Positions 21,033-32,900 of a DNA stretch of 64,000 bases are shown here, piece by piece. This DNA comes from Arthonia radiata. Taxonomy: Eukaryota; Ascomycota; Arthoniomycetes; Arthoniales; Arthoniaceae. The notes under the pieces are model-generated. The model saw only the letters and a list, made by a program, of their open reading frames with translations. It did not search any database and had not been told where the DNA came from. Where the stretch lies: contig PSQN01000013.1 in the NCBI GenBank assembly GCA_002989075.1, forward strand, positions 1,522,379 through 1,586,378, written 5' to 3'. Both the position numbers and the translations under genes were made by a program. Every line of letters starts with the position of its first letter. Position 1 is the first letter of the stretch.

Positions 21033-23484
21033 ATGGGACTTAAAATTCTAGCTCTTCTCGGACTGCATCTTGTCTCTCCAGCTTCTTCTAACATCTCGTT
21101 CGGCTGGGTACAGCCGATCTGCTCTCCATCGGCTAGGTACTGGTCAGGATGCTTGTTCGGTCAGCATTGCACGCCGAGCGGTCACTGCGTGTCAATACAC
21201 AGCTATGACAAACGTCAAGACTCGTCCGCCGAGGGCGCAGCTGGACCGCTGGCCAGTCCGTTGTCCTCCCAAAGCGCTGCGAATGGCGAGGCGACCGTGA
21301 TCGCACCCAGTCCAGTGAACTCCGAGCCGGCAGCAGCCACAAGCGGCGGCGTGACTACAGATGGGACATGTGGTGCTTCAAAGGGCGCAACTGTCTGTGG
21401 TGATTGGCAACTGGGCGGCTGCTGCTCCATGTATGGCTTCTGCGGCAACACGTACGTTCGCTCTTCGTCAGAACAAATGCATCAAACCTCGCGGCTAACA
21501 GCATCGCAGCACCGCACATTGTGGCGAAGGCTGCCAATCTGGCCCATGCTATGGAGCACCCGCTCTGCCAGCCCCTGGCCCAAGTCCTGCACCGCAAGCC
21601 ATTGATCCTGGCCGATTCGACATTGTGGGCATGTCCGGAGTCCCTGCACAGCACGCTGCGCTAATGGAGAACGGCCGCATTGTCTTCTTGGATAAGGTGG
21701 AGAACTACACGCAGCTCAGATTCTTGGATGGCCAATACGCTTATTCCTCGGAATACGACTCAGTAACCAACCAGACTGTACCGCTCTCATACCGGACAAA
21801 CGCCTTCTGCTCGGGTGGTGCATTCTTGAATGACGGCAGACTCATCAACGTAGGCGGCAACGCTCCATTGTCTTACCTTGATCCAACGGTTGGAGATGGG
21901 TTCAACGCCATTCGATATCTGGAACGATCAACTACCAATCCCGATCTCGACGGACACGGATGGGATGAGCCAGGTAACAAGCTGAGCTCCGCTCGCTGGT
22001 ATGCATCAGCGCAGACGCTGCCCGACGGGTACTCCTTCTTTTCTTAGATGTATAGCAAGTATCCTGCTAATCATGAGTAGGTCAGTGTTCGTTGCGTCGG
22101 GCAGTCTGAACGGTCTGGACCCCACAAACACCTCAAACAACAATCCAACGTACGAGGTGCTCAGCCCGAACGGCACCAGCAGTGGCGTGGCGATACCGAT
22201 GGAGATCCTCGTGAAGAACCAGCCGTATTACATGTATCCATTCATACACCTGCTGCGAGACGGGTCCTTGTTCGTATTCACTTCCAAGATGGCTGAGCTC
22301 TTCAACGTCGCATCAAACACTACGACCAGGCAATTTCCCGAGCTGAACGGCCTGTATCGTACATACCCAAATACAGGCGGCTCCGTACTGCTGCCCATGT
22401 CAAGCGCCAATAACTGGACCTCGGATGTGGTCGTCTGTGGTGGCGGAGCGTATCAGGATATCACTTCACCCACAGATGCTTCATGTGGCAGAACCTCGCC
22501 TCTTGCTGAACACGCAAACTGGGAGATGGATGCCATGCCGGAGGGTCGAGTGATGCTCGAGGGCACGCTGTTACCAGATGGGACTGTCATCTGGATGAAC
22601 GGCTGCAATATGGGTGCTCAAGGCTTCGAGCTGGGCGAAATGGCAACAGCGCAAGTGCTCATCTACAATGGCAGTCTGCCTCTGGGCAGGCGATGGACCA
22701 CTGGCGCCAACTCAACTATCGCACGCGTCTACCACTCAGTGGCACTGCTCAACGCTGACGCTACGATTACCGTTGCGGGTTCGAATCCCGTTGAACAGCC
22801 TGTACTGGAGCAATCTTTACAGACACCGTACGTTGAGCGTCTTAGCGCCGCACTGAGCATGATAGCTAACGTGCAGTAGCTTCGACACTGAGTTTCGTGT
22901 CGAGACGTATACACCGCCGTACTTGACAGGCGACAAGCGAGCGAATCGACCATCAAACATCATCCTTTCGACTACAACCCTAGCTCCAAATAAGACTAGC
23001 TTCACGGTCTCGTTCACGGACAACCTCAACGGTAGCTGGGCCTCGGTTGTGCTCTACCACGGCGGCTTTGTGACGCATAGCCTACATATGGGAGCACGCA
23101 TGGCCATCTTGGATAACACGGGTATGCCCCTTCTTCCTCTCCTAGATAGATTTGGAGCCGGGGCTAACGGGGTCATGAGGTTTTCAACCAGGAGTTCAGG
23201 CTCAACAGCTTAACGTCACAATGCCACCAAGCGCCAACATAGCGGTGCCAGGTCCTTACATGATCTTCGTGCTCGTCGATGGCACGCCGAGTGTTGGAAC
23301 ATGGGTCACCGTAGTCCAGCCGATGACGGCAGCGTTCACTTTGCCCAATAATACCAACTTAGCAAGTACTGCTGAAGGTCTAGAGCCGCCGACAAGCGAC
23401 TCAGAACAGCTCGACAGTTTGGGTGGAGCTTGGATCTTGTCTTGCTTTTGGCTTTTGCTGTTGCTTTGGGTGTATGGCGTTTGA
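21033..23484 (+). CDS. Secreted copper-radical oxidase (glyoxal oxidase, AA5) with N-terminal chitin-binding CBM18
   Basis: Five exons: 21033-21451, 21510-22028, 22081-22827, 22877-23121 and 23180-23484, giving 744 residues. Joins restore the CBM18 (GNTTAHCGEGC), PDGSVFVASG and NTGFQPGVQA. Signal peptide 1-19; Cys-rich segment 30-52; hevein-type CBM18 at about 112-155 (CCSMYGFCG); Pro/Ala linker; AA5/kelch-propeller oxidase from about 165. Copper-radical residues by family comparison: Cys240 (FCSGG) cross-linked to Tyr304 (ARWYAS), Tyr530-His531 (RVYHS) and His629 (FVTHS). The C-terminus ends in a hydrophobic segment after Ser/Asp-rich sequence, suggesting a GPI anchor or membrane tether. Known chemistry: oxidation of aldehydes such as glyoxal to acids with H2O2 release. 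Chitin binding would hold it on a fungal cell wall. The fourth acceptor (22871-22879) is CAGTAG, so two versions one codon apart are possible. Confidence 0.93.
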
Positions 23485-23851
23485 AGAAGGGTGTCTTGTC
23501 GAGAGTGGGTAGATGAAGGATATGGATATGGGTAGGGATTAGATGACAGTATTTGCCGGGCAACATCATACAGAGAACAAAGAACGTCACAACGGTTCAT
23601 GTAATACAAGACGCATGGCTCTATAGTAATAGCAAGCATCTTAGTGCATCTTCGTCCACTGTGGCCGCACATCATTAGCATGGAAACGCATTTAGATAGA
23701 AAGATGAAAACAATCACGGAGAGAGCTTGTCGCACTAATCCGCAAAAGGGACAATAAACAATAGCTTCTTTAGGCAGTCGACGACACCTGTCTTATACCT
23801 CGACCACCCCAACGACAACCACATCATCTCTCCCTCCCTGCCTTCACAACC
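23485..23851. promoter_or_regulatory. Intergenic region ahead of the complex I subunit gene
   Basis: 367 bp between two plus-strand genes, containing the 3' UTR of the oxidase and the promoter of the next gene. The last 60 bp before the ATG are C/T-rich, as usual for fungal promoters. Confidence 0.4.
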
Positions 23852-24474
23852 ATGTCTCTGGCCCGTGGCGCGCCGCGAGCGCTCCGGCGCAATCCCCAGC
23901 AGCTTCTCCAGCGCATACCCTGCCGCAACGCCTCATCACCCGCCAACGAAGCCACCCACGGTGGGCACGCCGACCCAGCGCCGGCAAACGAAAGCTTCGG
24001 CGCGTCCTTTTACCTCGCCGTTGGCCTCGTGCCATTGTCATACTGTGTCTACACGATCTCAAGAGGTGCAGCAAATGGGGAACGGAATCCGGTGACGAGG
24101 TTGCTCGAGCGCTACAGTGATTGGAGGGACGAGTGGACGCGGCGGAATGCGGTGCATACGAGGATTGTTGAGCAGGTGCGCACTTTCCTCCGCTTGCAGT
24201 GATGGGGACATGACGCCTCAGCTGGGAAGGGAAAGGGCAGGGCTGACAGACACAGGCCGGTCACGATCGCAACCTCTTCATCAACTCCCCGCAGCCTAAT
24301 TGGCATGACCTGCGCATGCCGGAGAATTTGATGGTCGGGTCACCCATTGCGGTGCCAGCGGGCCATTGCAGGGATATGAATGATGCGATGGAATACTATC
24401 GGCAGAGGAATGCGAGTGAAGAGGAGGCGAAGCTGAAGAAGCTTGAGGCGGCCAGGCATCGGGAGGGGCGGTAG
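23852..24474 (+). CDS. NADH:ubiquinone oxidoreductase accessory subunit, 17.8 kDa / NUXM type
   Basis: Two exons, 23852-24175 and 24256-24474, encode 180 residues. The 80-bp intron has donor GTGCGC, branch GGCTGAC and acceptor CACAG and joins as IVEQAGHDRNLF. The N-terminus is Arg/Ala-rich (mitochondrial targeting). One membrane segment lies at about residues 50-68 (FYLAVGLVPLSYCVYTIS), followed by a charged domain with RYSDWRDEWTRRNAVHT and a C-terminus of mostly helical, charged sequence. This matches the fungal complex I subunit known from Neurospora as the 17.8 kDa protein. It acts in the mitochondrial inner membrane as an accessory subunit of respiratory complex I. Confidence 0.88.
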
Positions 24475-24689
24475 GATATGCTGTCAACGCAACGAAATCA
24501 TAGATAAATCCGAGATGCGAGGATTTCGGGAGGCCGCGCAACACGGTGTCCTTGAACGGACGCAGATCCGCGACATAGCATTGAAGGAAGAGCGGCTGAT
24601 TGCTGTGGATGACTCCATTGAAGCGACATGCACATACAACATTGAGTGCTGCAGCACCTGATAAGAGCGGCGGAGCTGGCAACTTCCGC

Positions 24690-26508
24690 CTATTTAGCTT
24701 TCTGCTTGTTCTTGTAGGTCGAAGCACGCTTCATGTCACGCTCGCTTCGCTTCTTCACTTGCCCTCGATCTTTCTTGCGTTTCATCCCACCTAGCTTCAG
24801 ACCGGAGTTGCCCTGATCGCTAGTTGCACGGTGACCTTCAAACACCACCTTCTCGGGCTTCAGCACGCTGTTCACAGCTGGTCTAGCCTTCGCCTTCTGT
24901 CCCTTCGCCGCCGCTCTCATCTCCGCCACACCCGCTCTTCCCAACATCTTTTTCAATCTCCCCTGCAGCGCCTGCTCATCAGGTTTAATCTTTATCATGT
25001 TTGGATTATCATCGCCGCTTGAGCGCTTCTTGCCCCTTTTGTCGATACGCTCTGCCTGCTCCGCCTCCCTCGTCCTCGCCTTGTTCTTCTCCATCGCCAT
25101 AGCGGTCTGACTCGGCTTCTTGCACCGCGTGACCCTTAGCTTCCTCGGCAGCAACGGCGGAAATTTCTTGTCATTGAACAACAACGCTTTTTCCACGGCG
25201 TTCTCGTCCTTGAACTGCACATACGCAAAGCCCTTGCCAATCCTCGTTTGTGCATCGCGGACTACGCGCACACTTTCGACGGCGCCTGCTTTGGCGAATT
25301 GGACCCACAAGCCTTCTTCGACATCGCCTTTTAGTGCCTTGGACTGCGCTTTCTTCTTGTCTTCTGGATGCTCGGAGTTAGCGAGCGAAGCCTTCATCTC
25401 TGTCTCGTCGTCTACGAAGCCAAGGTTGCCAACGAAAACGCAGCGGCGATGGTCAACCTTCATGGGATGGGCGACTTCGTCCACGCGTAGATGACGGCCG
25501 AGTACCATACTCCCATTCAAGCGGCGTGCAGCCTCCCGTGCGGCAACCTTAGTGCTGTAGACGCAATACGCATTCGTACTGTGAGATGTAGCTTCCTTCA
25601 GCTCGCCGCGCGTGAATGATGCTTTCTTGGGAAGCGCACTGGAGTAGGCGGTGCTGCGGAAGCGGAACGACTCAATCTTATGTGGCGGTGTTGAAGCCGT
25701 CAAGGTTGAGAGATGGGATGAGAGATGGGTGAGAAGCTCTTTCTTAGCCGTACTGGAGGTGATGCCGGTGATGGAAACATTGGCGAGAAAGACGGTGCGG
25801 GCGGCTTTGTCAAGCTCATCTTCGGTCTTCGAAGATCGCGGAGCAAGACTCTCGTGCTCTGGTGGTGGGGAGAGAGCAGCTACGTCGGCAGTTTGCGGCT
25901 GGCCATTTGCGTTGCCATTCGATTGTGAACCATCTTGCTCGAACTTTTGACGTTTGCCCTCCCTCTCTTTGCGGAGCTGCATTTCTTCCTCCTCTTCTTC
26001 CTGCGCCAATTTGTGAAGATAGTTGCCCTCCAAGTCATCATCGTTCTGTTTCCGCTTCCTCTTGCGATCCGGTGCAGGCTGTTTGGGAACCTCGGGAACT
26101 GGCACTACCGACTCGTGCTCTGATCCTTCAATGTCCTCACTAGTTTGAGCTTCTTCTTCTGCTGATGCTTGCGACAGATTTTCCGAGTCTCCACTTTCTC
26201 TATCTTCGCTCTCATCTTCGTGTTCTCTCTCGTCGTCCTCGTCCGCTTCGCTTTCCTCACTGGCTTTGACACTGGATGTTCTCGATTTCCGAGCTTGCAC
26301 AGGACCAGACTAAGGGCATGTTAGCCCCGATAAGGACATACTCCACAATGCCAACCGCAATCAAGCTTACACTGGCAGAGAAGAGGGACGCCAATGCTGG
26401 GTCTACTTTCGCTGCATTACTTGCAAAAAGTCCCTCGTTGCTGTTCGCTGGCGTTTTTGCTGGCGCTGAGGCTATCACTGAGCTTTTCTGTGTCTTGTGT
26501 TTCGCCAT
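24690..26508 (-). CDS. NOP12: Nucleolar protein NOP12-like, two RRMs
   Basis: Two exons, 26508-26371 and 26309-24690, encode 585 residues. The 61-bp intron has donor GTAAGC, branch GGGCTAAC and acceptor TTAG; the join reads LFSASSGPVQARKS. The start GLFASNAAKVDPALASLF is the NOP12 N-terminal motif. Residues ~55-200 are acidic/low complexity with a basic KRKRKQ stretch. RRM1 begins near residue 216 (TVFLANVS) and RRM2 near 334 with RNP2 CVFVGNL and RNP1 KGFAYVQF. The C-terminus is Lys/Arg-rich, fitting a nucleolar location. Known family role: pre-25S rRNA processing and 60S ribosomal subunit assembly. It is divergent from the SDS3-like gene. Confidence 0.93.
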
Positions 26509-27390
26509 AATGTCTGCAGTTGAATTGTATATCCATGCAAAGCTCAGCATGCATTTCTTCATTATCAGAAGTAAGGCCTCGATGCGGCTAGCGCGCTGAG
26601 AACCCGACGTCACTTTAAGTCCGGGCTTGGCGTAGTCACGCTCTTTGCGGCTCCTTCGCAGCTCCATCCACGCTCGTGCTGCTGCCATACCATCTTCCTC
26701 TCCTCGCAGCAATCTTGCTTCAAAATACTCCAATCTTGCACACGCCATTCAGTGTCTATTCACGAGTATCACGTTGGCTATTTGTTGTTCGAACACCTCT
26801 CCCTGCTTCCACAGAGTCTACCCTCAGACGACAGATCTACCCACAGATTGGCGAGATCGTGTTGGACCAATTCTTGCACACAGCACCTAATATACCCTCT
26901 CAAAGACGCTGCAGAAGGACTCAAACGATATAGACACCTTCAGAAGGTGCAACAAGCTACACGCCAGCCATCCGCAGTCTCAGCGCACTCACGCGATCCG
27001 ACCGTCTTCTGGACCAGGCAAATCCAGCCGGCCAACCCACTCTTGACATATACTGCGTCCAGTGACGCACATCAGCCATTGAACACATCCAAGGTATGTG
27101 CAAAAGCTCAATGGCTCACAGCTCCTAGCCGGTCGCCAATCTGGACCTTGTATGGTCACTGCGCGGCTTTGACCATCCTCTATTCTTCACTGTCCACCTT
27201 CGCGCCCTACCAGCAAGGAACCTTTACAACCCTGTTTCTGACTTTCCGACACAGAAAGACAGCGTCCGACCAGCACAGAGCGATCCAATACACTTTACGC
27301 CGATTTTCTCACACCACCTGCTGTGTCCACAACCGCCTCCAAAATCTCAGAGGGCGGCCAACAGCCCAGCTTGAAGTTGGACCAACAACA
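26509..27390. promoter_or_regulatory. Divergent promoter and leader, NOP12 / SDS3-like
   Basis: An 882-bp region between two head-to-head genes. The frame of the SDS3-like gene stays open through the last ~640 bp without an ATG, which is unusually long for a leader. No known domain can be read in it. Confidence 0.45.
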
Positions 27391-29421
27391 ATGCTGGCTC
27401 ATTCGAGCCATACACAAACGCAACCCTCTGCGGAGGTGAGCGACGCCGGGTCTAGCAGTCTCAGTGAGCTTGAAGACATCCCGGACGACCAGCAAGACTA
27501 CCGCCAAGAGTCGGACGGTGAAGAGATTCGAGACAATGACACAGAAGCCTCAACTGAGCGCATGGATCCCTCACCGCAGAAAGCGCGGGACTTTCACATA
27601 CGCCAGCCGAGTGGTCTCGATCTGCTTGGTGACGCGGCGGCGGTCGAGCAGCTACAAGAGGCGGATGCCGCAGCAGATGAGGATGTCAATGACATGCTCG
27701 ACCAGGATATGGACGACATTCCAGTTCCTCAAGAAGTTCTTGACCCGGCGCTACAAGAAGCTCGAGACGCAGCACCACCGGAGAGCCCCAGGAAGAGGAA
27801 GAGAAGCAGCTCGCTCAGCGACCCCGAAGACGACATGGAGGACGAAGCTCCACCGCCCAGGAAGCGAAGCGTCTCCATACGCCGCAGCACGTCCAGAAAC
27901 CAGCTGGATCAGCCTCGCTTAGCGCCCGAAATCACTGTCGAAGAAGAAGACGCACAAGGCGACGCAGACCCCATCGACGCGTCCTCATCACAAAGCGGCC
28001 AGCCCTCTCCCAAAGATCACACCATTGATCAACCCGAGCCAGCCACCGCCACAGCAGACAACACCCCCCGCGACGACCGCGATCACTCCACCGACACCAC
28101 TCCTCCACCCCCCACCACAATCGATGACACCGCCAACCCATCGCCCGACGCCGACCAAGACGACGCGGAAGATCCCACCGCGAAAACCGAAGATGAAGCC
28201 CTCCGCAAAACCGCCGCCCTGTCCGATCTCAAGCCCCTCGAAACCCTCTTCGCCATCCTCCGCGACAAGCTCTTCGACGAGCGCCTCGCCCTGCTGTCCG
28301 CGGACCTCGCCCTTCTCCGAAACCCAATCTCATTAATCACACACCCCGACTTCATCGCCCGCCGCGCCTGCATCGACGCCCGCCGCGACGACAGGATCCG
28401 CCAGGCGGAGACGGAGCTCCGCTACAAAGCTGGCGCCCTCGAGCGCCGGGCCCTTGCCGAGCGCGCGATCACCCACGGGCAGTTCGTGCAGGAAGTGCGC
28501 GAGATCCGCGAAGAGCACCTCGAGAAGATGAACAACTGGTTCTCCACGCTGCGGCGCGAGCGCCACCAGTTCAAGAGCCGCGATCCACACTACGTCTACC
28601 GTTTTCCCGAGCGCAGGCCGGTGCAGATCAAGCAGCAAATGTCGTACAACAAGGAAGTCAGCCTCCTCTCCGGGCTCGCACGCTACGAAGGCTTCCCCGC
28701 CGCGCCCCTCCTGGCAGAAGCCCGCGACAACGACAAGGAAGACGATCTGAGGCGCATGCGCACAGCAAGACAGCAGAGCACCTTCGAGCGGAACCGCATT
28801 GGTTACGCGAACCCGGGCTTTGCGGCGCAGACGCCGGCGGCGCCCACGATGCCGCTTCTCACCACCACGCCGCAGCTTAATGGGACTGCATCGACTCTGC
28901 CGACACCGATACCGAATTCAGGAAGTAACGCGACATTCCCTTCTCACCCGTCCTCCGCGCACCCCGCCTCTGCTGTCCACGCGAACTTCCCTCTCTCTCA
29001 GGCGCTGTCAGCGCAAACCGCGCCTATAACCATCAACGGCTCGAACGCGCGCCCTCAACCACTGTCCTACGCCGCGCGCATCGCGCACGAGGAAATGAGC
29101 GGAGCGGACCATTTCCTCGAGCGGAATCCGTGGGCGAGGGGTCCGAGTGCCGTCGCAGGCCGAGGAATCGGCGTCTGGGGATCTGAGGAGCCGCCGTCTG
29201 TTGAAAGTCGCAGGATAGATGAGAGTCAAAGACTCGATGAAACGCAAGGAGACGAACGGCTCAACGGCGAGCGCGGCCGCGCCAAGGGTGAGCGGTGGAG
29301 TATGGATCGCACGGAGTCGCCGGAGATGACGCGGCGGGATGTGGGTGACGTGCGTGATGAGGCTGTGGGATTTGGAGGGTTGGAGGGGGTAAGGCCGGGG
29401 GCGGTGGGTGTGGGGTCGTAG
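27391..29421 (+). CDS. SDS3/DEP1-family subunit of a Sin3/Rpd3 histone deacetylase complex
   Basis: A single exon of 676 residues from the first ATG in frame (27391, context ACAACAATG). Residues 1-270 are acidic and Ser/Pro-rich with basic KRKR patches. The SDS3-like domain covers about 275-465: LETLFAILRDKLFDERLALL, then a long charged helix with EREL-type heptads and WFSTLRRERHQFKSRDPHYVYRFPERR. The remainder is disordered, Pro/Ala/Thr-rich, with a conserved-looking patch near SGADHFLERNPW. Known family role: scaffold for Sin3-Rpd3L deacetylase assembly and transcriptional repression in the nucleus. I cannot separate SDS3 from DEP1 orthology. The middle of the gene (28,080-28,750) uses markedly C-ending codons. 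Confidence 0.87.
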   Translation: MLAHSSHTQTQPSAEVSDAGSSSLSELEDIPDDQQDYRQESDGEEIRDNDTEASTERMDPSPQKARDFHIRQPSGLDLLGDAAAVEQLQEADAAADEDVNDMLDQDMDDIPVPQEVLDPALQEARDAAPPESPRKRKRSSSLSDPEDDMEDEAPPPRKRSVSIRRSTSRNQLDQPRLAPEITVEEEDAQGDADPIDASSSQSGQPSPKDHTIDQPEPATATADNTPRDDRDHSTDTTPPPPTTIDDTANPSPDADQDDAEDPTAKTEDEALRKTAALSDLKPLETLFAILRDKLFDERLALLSADLALLRNPISLITHPDFIARRACIDARRDDRIRQAETELRYKAGALERRALAERAITHGQFVQEVREIREEHLEKMNNWFSTLRRERHQFKSRDPHYVYRFPERRPVQIKQQMSYNKEVSLLSGLARYEGFPAAPLLAEARDNDKEDDLRRMRTARQQSTFERNRIGYANPGFAAQTPAAPTMPLLTTTPQLNGTASTLPTPIPNSGSNATFPSHPSSAHPASAVHANFPLSQALSAQTAPITINGSNARPQPLSYAARIAHEEMSGADHFLERNPWARGPSAVAGRGIGVWGSEEPPSVESRRIDESQRLDETQGDERLNGERGRAKGERWSMDRTESPEMTRRDVGDVRDEAVGFGGLEGVRPGAVGVGS

Positions 29422-29968
29422 GTTGGGTGGTGAAGAGGTTAGGGGTGTTGATGAGGAGGTTTTTGGGTGCGATGTTGGATGGGTGATGAGGGTAGAGAGA
29501 AGGGTTGTGGATGAGCGCAGAGGAGGCTTACGTTGACGGCTAATGAGATGCTTACGTGGGCACTGAGATACCATAGATGAATTGCTTTGATCACAGACTG
29601 TTGTTTTCTGTTCATGGTTGTCTGTGCATTGTAGGTGCTTCGCGTTATGTCGATGCTGATTGCCTACTTATGAGGCCCGCGAGTGGCAAAGACTATTAAA
29701 GCATGTTCGAACAACTATCATCAATTCTGGATGTATGCAGAAGCCAGTGCTTGCCGCAGTAGCATGGTCTGACAATGTGCACTGAATTCCATTGTACTCT
29801 AGTGATCTACACGCCCGGTCAGGGCCTACTCACCCCCAAGGCTTCGTCTGTCGACGTGTTCATGGCCACAGCTGCGGTTCGACTCGTCTAACTTGACACA
29901 GCAGCATTCACGATATGACTGCTCGTCCACTACTTTCCTGTCTTGGCTGCCGCACCTGCCTGATGCAA
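29422..29968. other. Convergent 3' region, SDS3-like / KH-like gene
   Basis: 547 bp between the ends of two converging genes, presumably 3' UTRs. It becomes AT-richer after 29,570. No gene is supported. Confidence 0.4.
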
Positions 29969-32900
29969 TCACCAAAACTGATCCGGCGTCGCCGCGAGCT
30001 TCTCCCTCATCCGCTTCAACTCCAGCTCACGCGCAGCACCAAAGCCCTTGTTCCGCGCCCCGACTCCATCCATGCGATCAACTATCTTGGTCGCGACCTC
30101 ATGCAAAGCCAACAGCTGCTCGCCCTTCAACACTTCTTCAGGCTTCCAGTCCGCCTTCTCGTACAGCTCCAGCCCTCCAAGCTTGCCATCAAGCTCATCA
30201 ACCTCCGCAACATCCGGCTTCGGCGCCGCGGGATCGGCGATCTCGGGGTGCGGCTCGTTCTGTAGGAGCTTCGGTGACGGACTCACGAGACCAAGCGTAA
30301 TCTCAAACCACAGCTGCTGCGTCTCAATCGCTTTCTTCTCGGTCGGGCAAGTGGCCGAGAATTGGCCCCTCACAGCGTTCGCGTTGTTTGCTTGGAAGAC
30401 GTTGATGGGGTGGTAGTCCACCACACGCTTGACTTCGACATAGACGTCGTTCTTCGTATCCCATCCCGTGACGAGGAGATATCGAACGGTGGTGTAGAAG
30501 CGCACTTGTTGGAGGTGGAGACCCTCGACGTTGCGGCCAGCGACGTTAGGGCCGAGGCGGTCAGGGTTGTGACGAATGCTGAGGCTATGGATGAAGTCTG
30601 CGGCGCCGCTGATGTTATCGAGGGAGTAGTTGGTGTGATTCGTGAGGACGAGGCGGGAGTCCCATGCGCGCTGGGGGTGGTGATTGTACCAAGTACTAAG
30701 AAGGGACTCTGACGACCTGCCAAAGGGTTCGGCGGCTGCAGTGATTCCGTTGTCCAGGGTGTCGACAACGATGCGGGTGGTTGATTTATCCGAGCGAATG
30801 CAGGTGAGTTCAAAGTAAGCGGACTGATGAATTGGTTCTGTGGAGTCGCCTATCCCGAGATTATTGAGCAAGGAGTCAACATCTGTGATGGAGGTGGTGA
30901 CGGCGTTCGTAAAGGTTTGGTCAAGGGTGTTCATCCCCGGTACTTGTTTCAGCTTCTCGTCAAAGCTCTTCACAGTGATGTCTTTGCGCACCTGTGAGTT
31001 CAAGCTATCAGCATAATGCTTTCTGGATCGAAAAGCGGTCTTGGAATGAATGGGGTTAACAAGGCTTACATCACTCGCAGCCTGTCTCATCACAACCTTG
31101 CCAATTTGCACTTTGACATGGAGGCAGCCTTGAAGCGCCCTTGCTCGCTCTAGAGCAGTGTGCATTGTCGATAGCGACTTACGAAACGAAGCTGAGCCAA
31201 GCCGAAGCTGCATGTTATCGGCTTTGATGGTCTTCAACATCTGTGCGAATGGTGGAGCTCCGTCTGCGGAGTCAACACTGGTCGCGTCGGTTGTGGCAGC
31301 GTCAGAAGTACTCGTGGTCCCTGTGTTAGCGAGGTTGCCTGTGTCTATTAGGAGTCAGCTCTAAGTCTGGAGTTCCAAAGTGAAGATGATGAGCCTCACT
31401 GTTTGCTTTCGATCCATGGTTGTCAGGCACTGTTCCAAACAAAGGATTGCGAGGCGAGGGCGGAGGTTCAGGCGCACGCTGCCGGTTGACGCGCAGGCGT
31501 GTGGGCGGCTCATCATCTGCAGCCAGGGACTCCTTGATCTCGTCTCCGTCATCTGCAGCCAGGGACTCCTTGATCTCGTCTCCATCATCTTGAGGGTCCT
31601 CGGAATCATCTTCACCCTCGTGCTGACCTCCAAGCTGCGCAAATGGATTGCTAGATGCAACGGACCTTGGCGCTGGCGGTTTGGCTGGCTGTCTGGATGC
31701 AGCAGACTGTGCAGGTCCCGTCCTCTGTTGGGGCTTGATGCCTGGCCTGCCTCTACCCCTGGGAGCCGCAAAGCTGTCACGACCACTGGGAGTTGAGTTG
31801 CCTGTCGGTCGTGGCCACCTGTTCTCCGGAAGGGGACCAGAACCCCAAGCTGGCTTGGCAGGACTCTGTGGCGTGGCCCACGGTTTGCCTACAGGAGCCG
31901 TTGACCTGCCATAAGTTCTTGTTGAGAACACGTTTGGGTTCGTTGGCCTGCAAAGCGTTAGTGGATGTGATCGTGATTGAAAAGCTGAAACTATGACCGT
32001 ACTTTTGTGTCGGCTTTACAGGAGGCTCCTCTGCAGGTTTCGGTGTTTGCGCGGCAGTAGCAAACCCTCTGGATGCACTGTTCACCGACTGCGTGTTGAC
32101 AGTTGGCTGTGGCCGAGCTGCTTGATTGCGCGCCTTCGCTTTCGCCTGCTTTTGACGCTCAATGTCGTTCACAGCTTCGAGATGGGACACTTGTACGTGC
32201 TTCTTCGGCTGAGAATCGACGACACTGTCAAGCCAGGGCCCAACGATAGCTTGCTGAGCTGGCGGTTCAGCTGGCTTTTCTGGCTCGTCTTTGAGCGGTG
32301 GCTGCGGAGCATCAGGGCCAAGCTTGCGAAACTTCATTTGTGAGAAAATGCTCGAGACTGGCTTCACCGCCGGAGCCTTCAGCGGCTGATATTTGATCTT
32401 GACCGGGTGCGGCGTGTCCGGGAATGGCTCAACTTTGTACGGCCGCAGGACCATAAGCTTCTCCAGAATCTTACCTTGCGAATCCGCCTTGCGGACATCG
32501 AATACAGAGGAGTCACTAGGAAATAGCAATCTCGACAGCGTCCCGTCTTCATTGAAGGCAGCGTCCTTCTCAGCCTTCTCGTTGAGCTTGTGGAGCTGCA
32601 TGTAGAGCTCTTGTGGCTTTGAGGTCTTCAATGAATGAAGCGCCGGGACTTCTTTCGTCTGCGAGGCTTGAAGTCAGCGGTGCGATCTGGTACAACCAGA
32701 CATTCACCTACACTGATCTCCTCAACATTGGCTAGTCGACGTTTCACTGAGTTGACATCGGCACTGGCGTGAGATGGCTTTATCAATATGCGGCGGTTGG
32801 TCATGTCCAGGGTCAAAATGCATCCTGTTGCGTGCCCGATGGCATCCAAGAGGGTTTGAGGATAGCACCGCTCCAGCTGGAGAGACGGAAACGATGGCAT

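Noticed and set aside
22775-22800. tRNA T-arm-like string GGGTTCGAATCCC
   Set aside because: It lies inside conserved glyoxal oxidase coding sequence and no D arm, anticodon arm or acceptor stem surrounds it.
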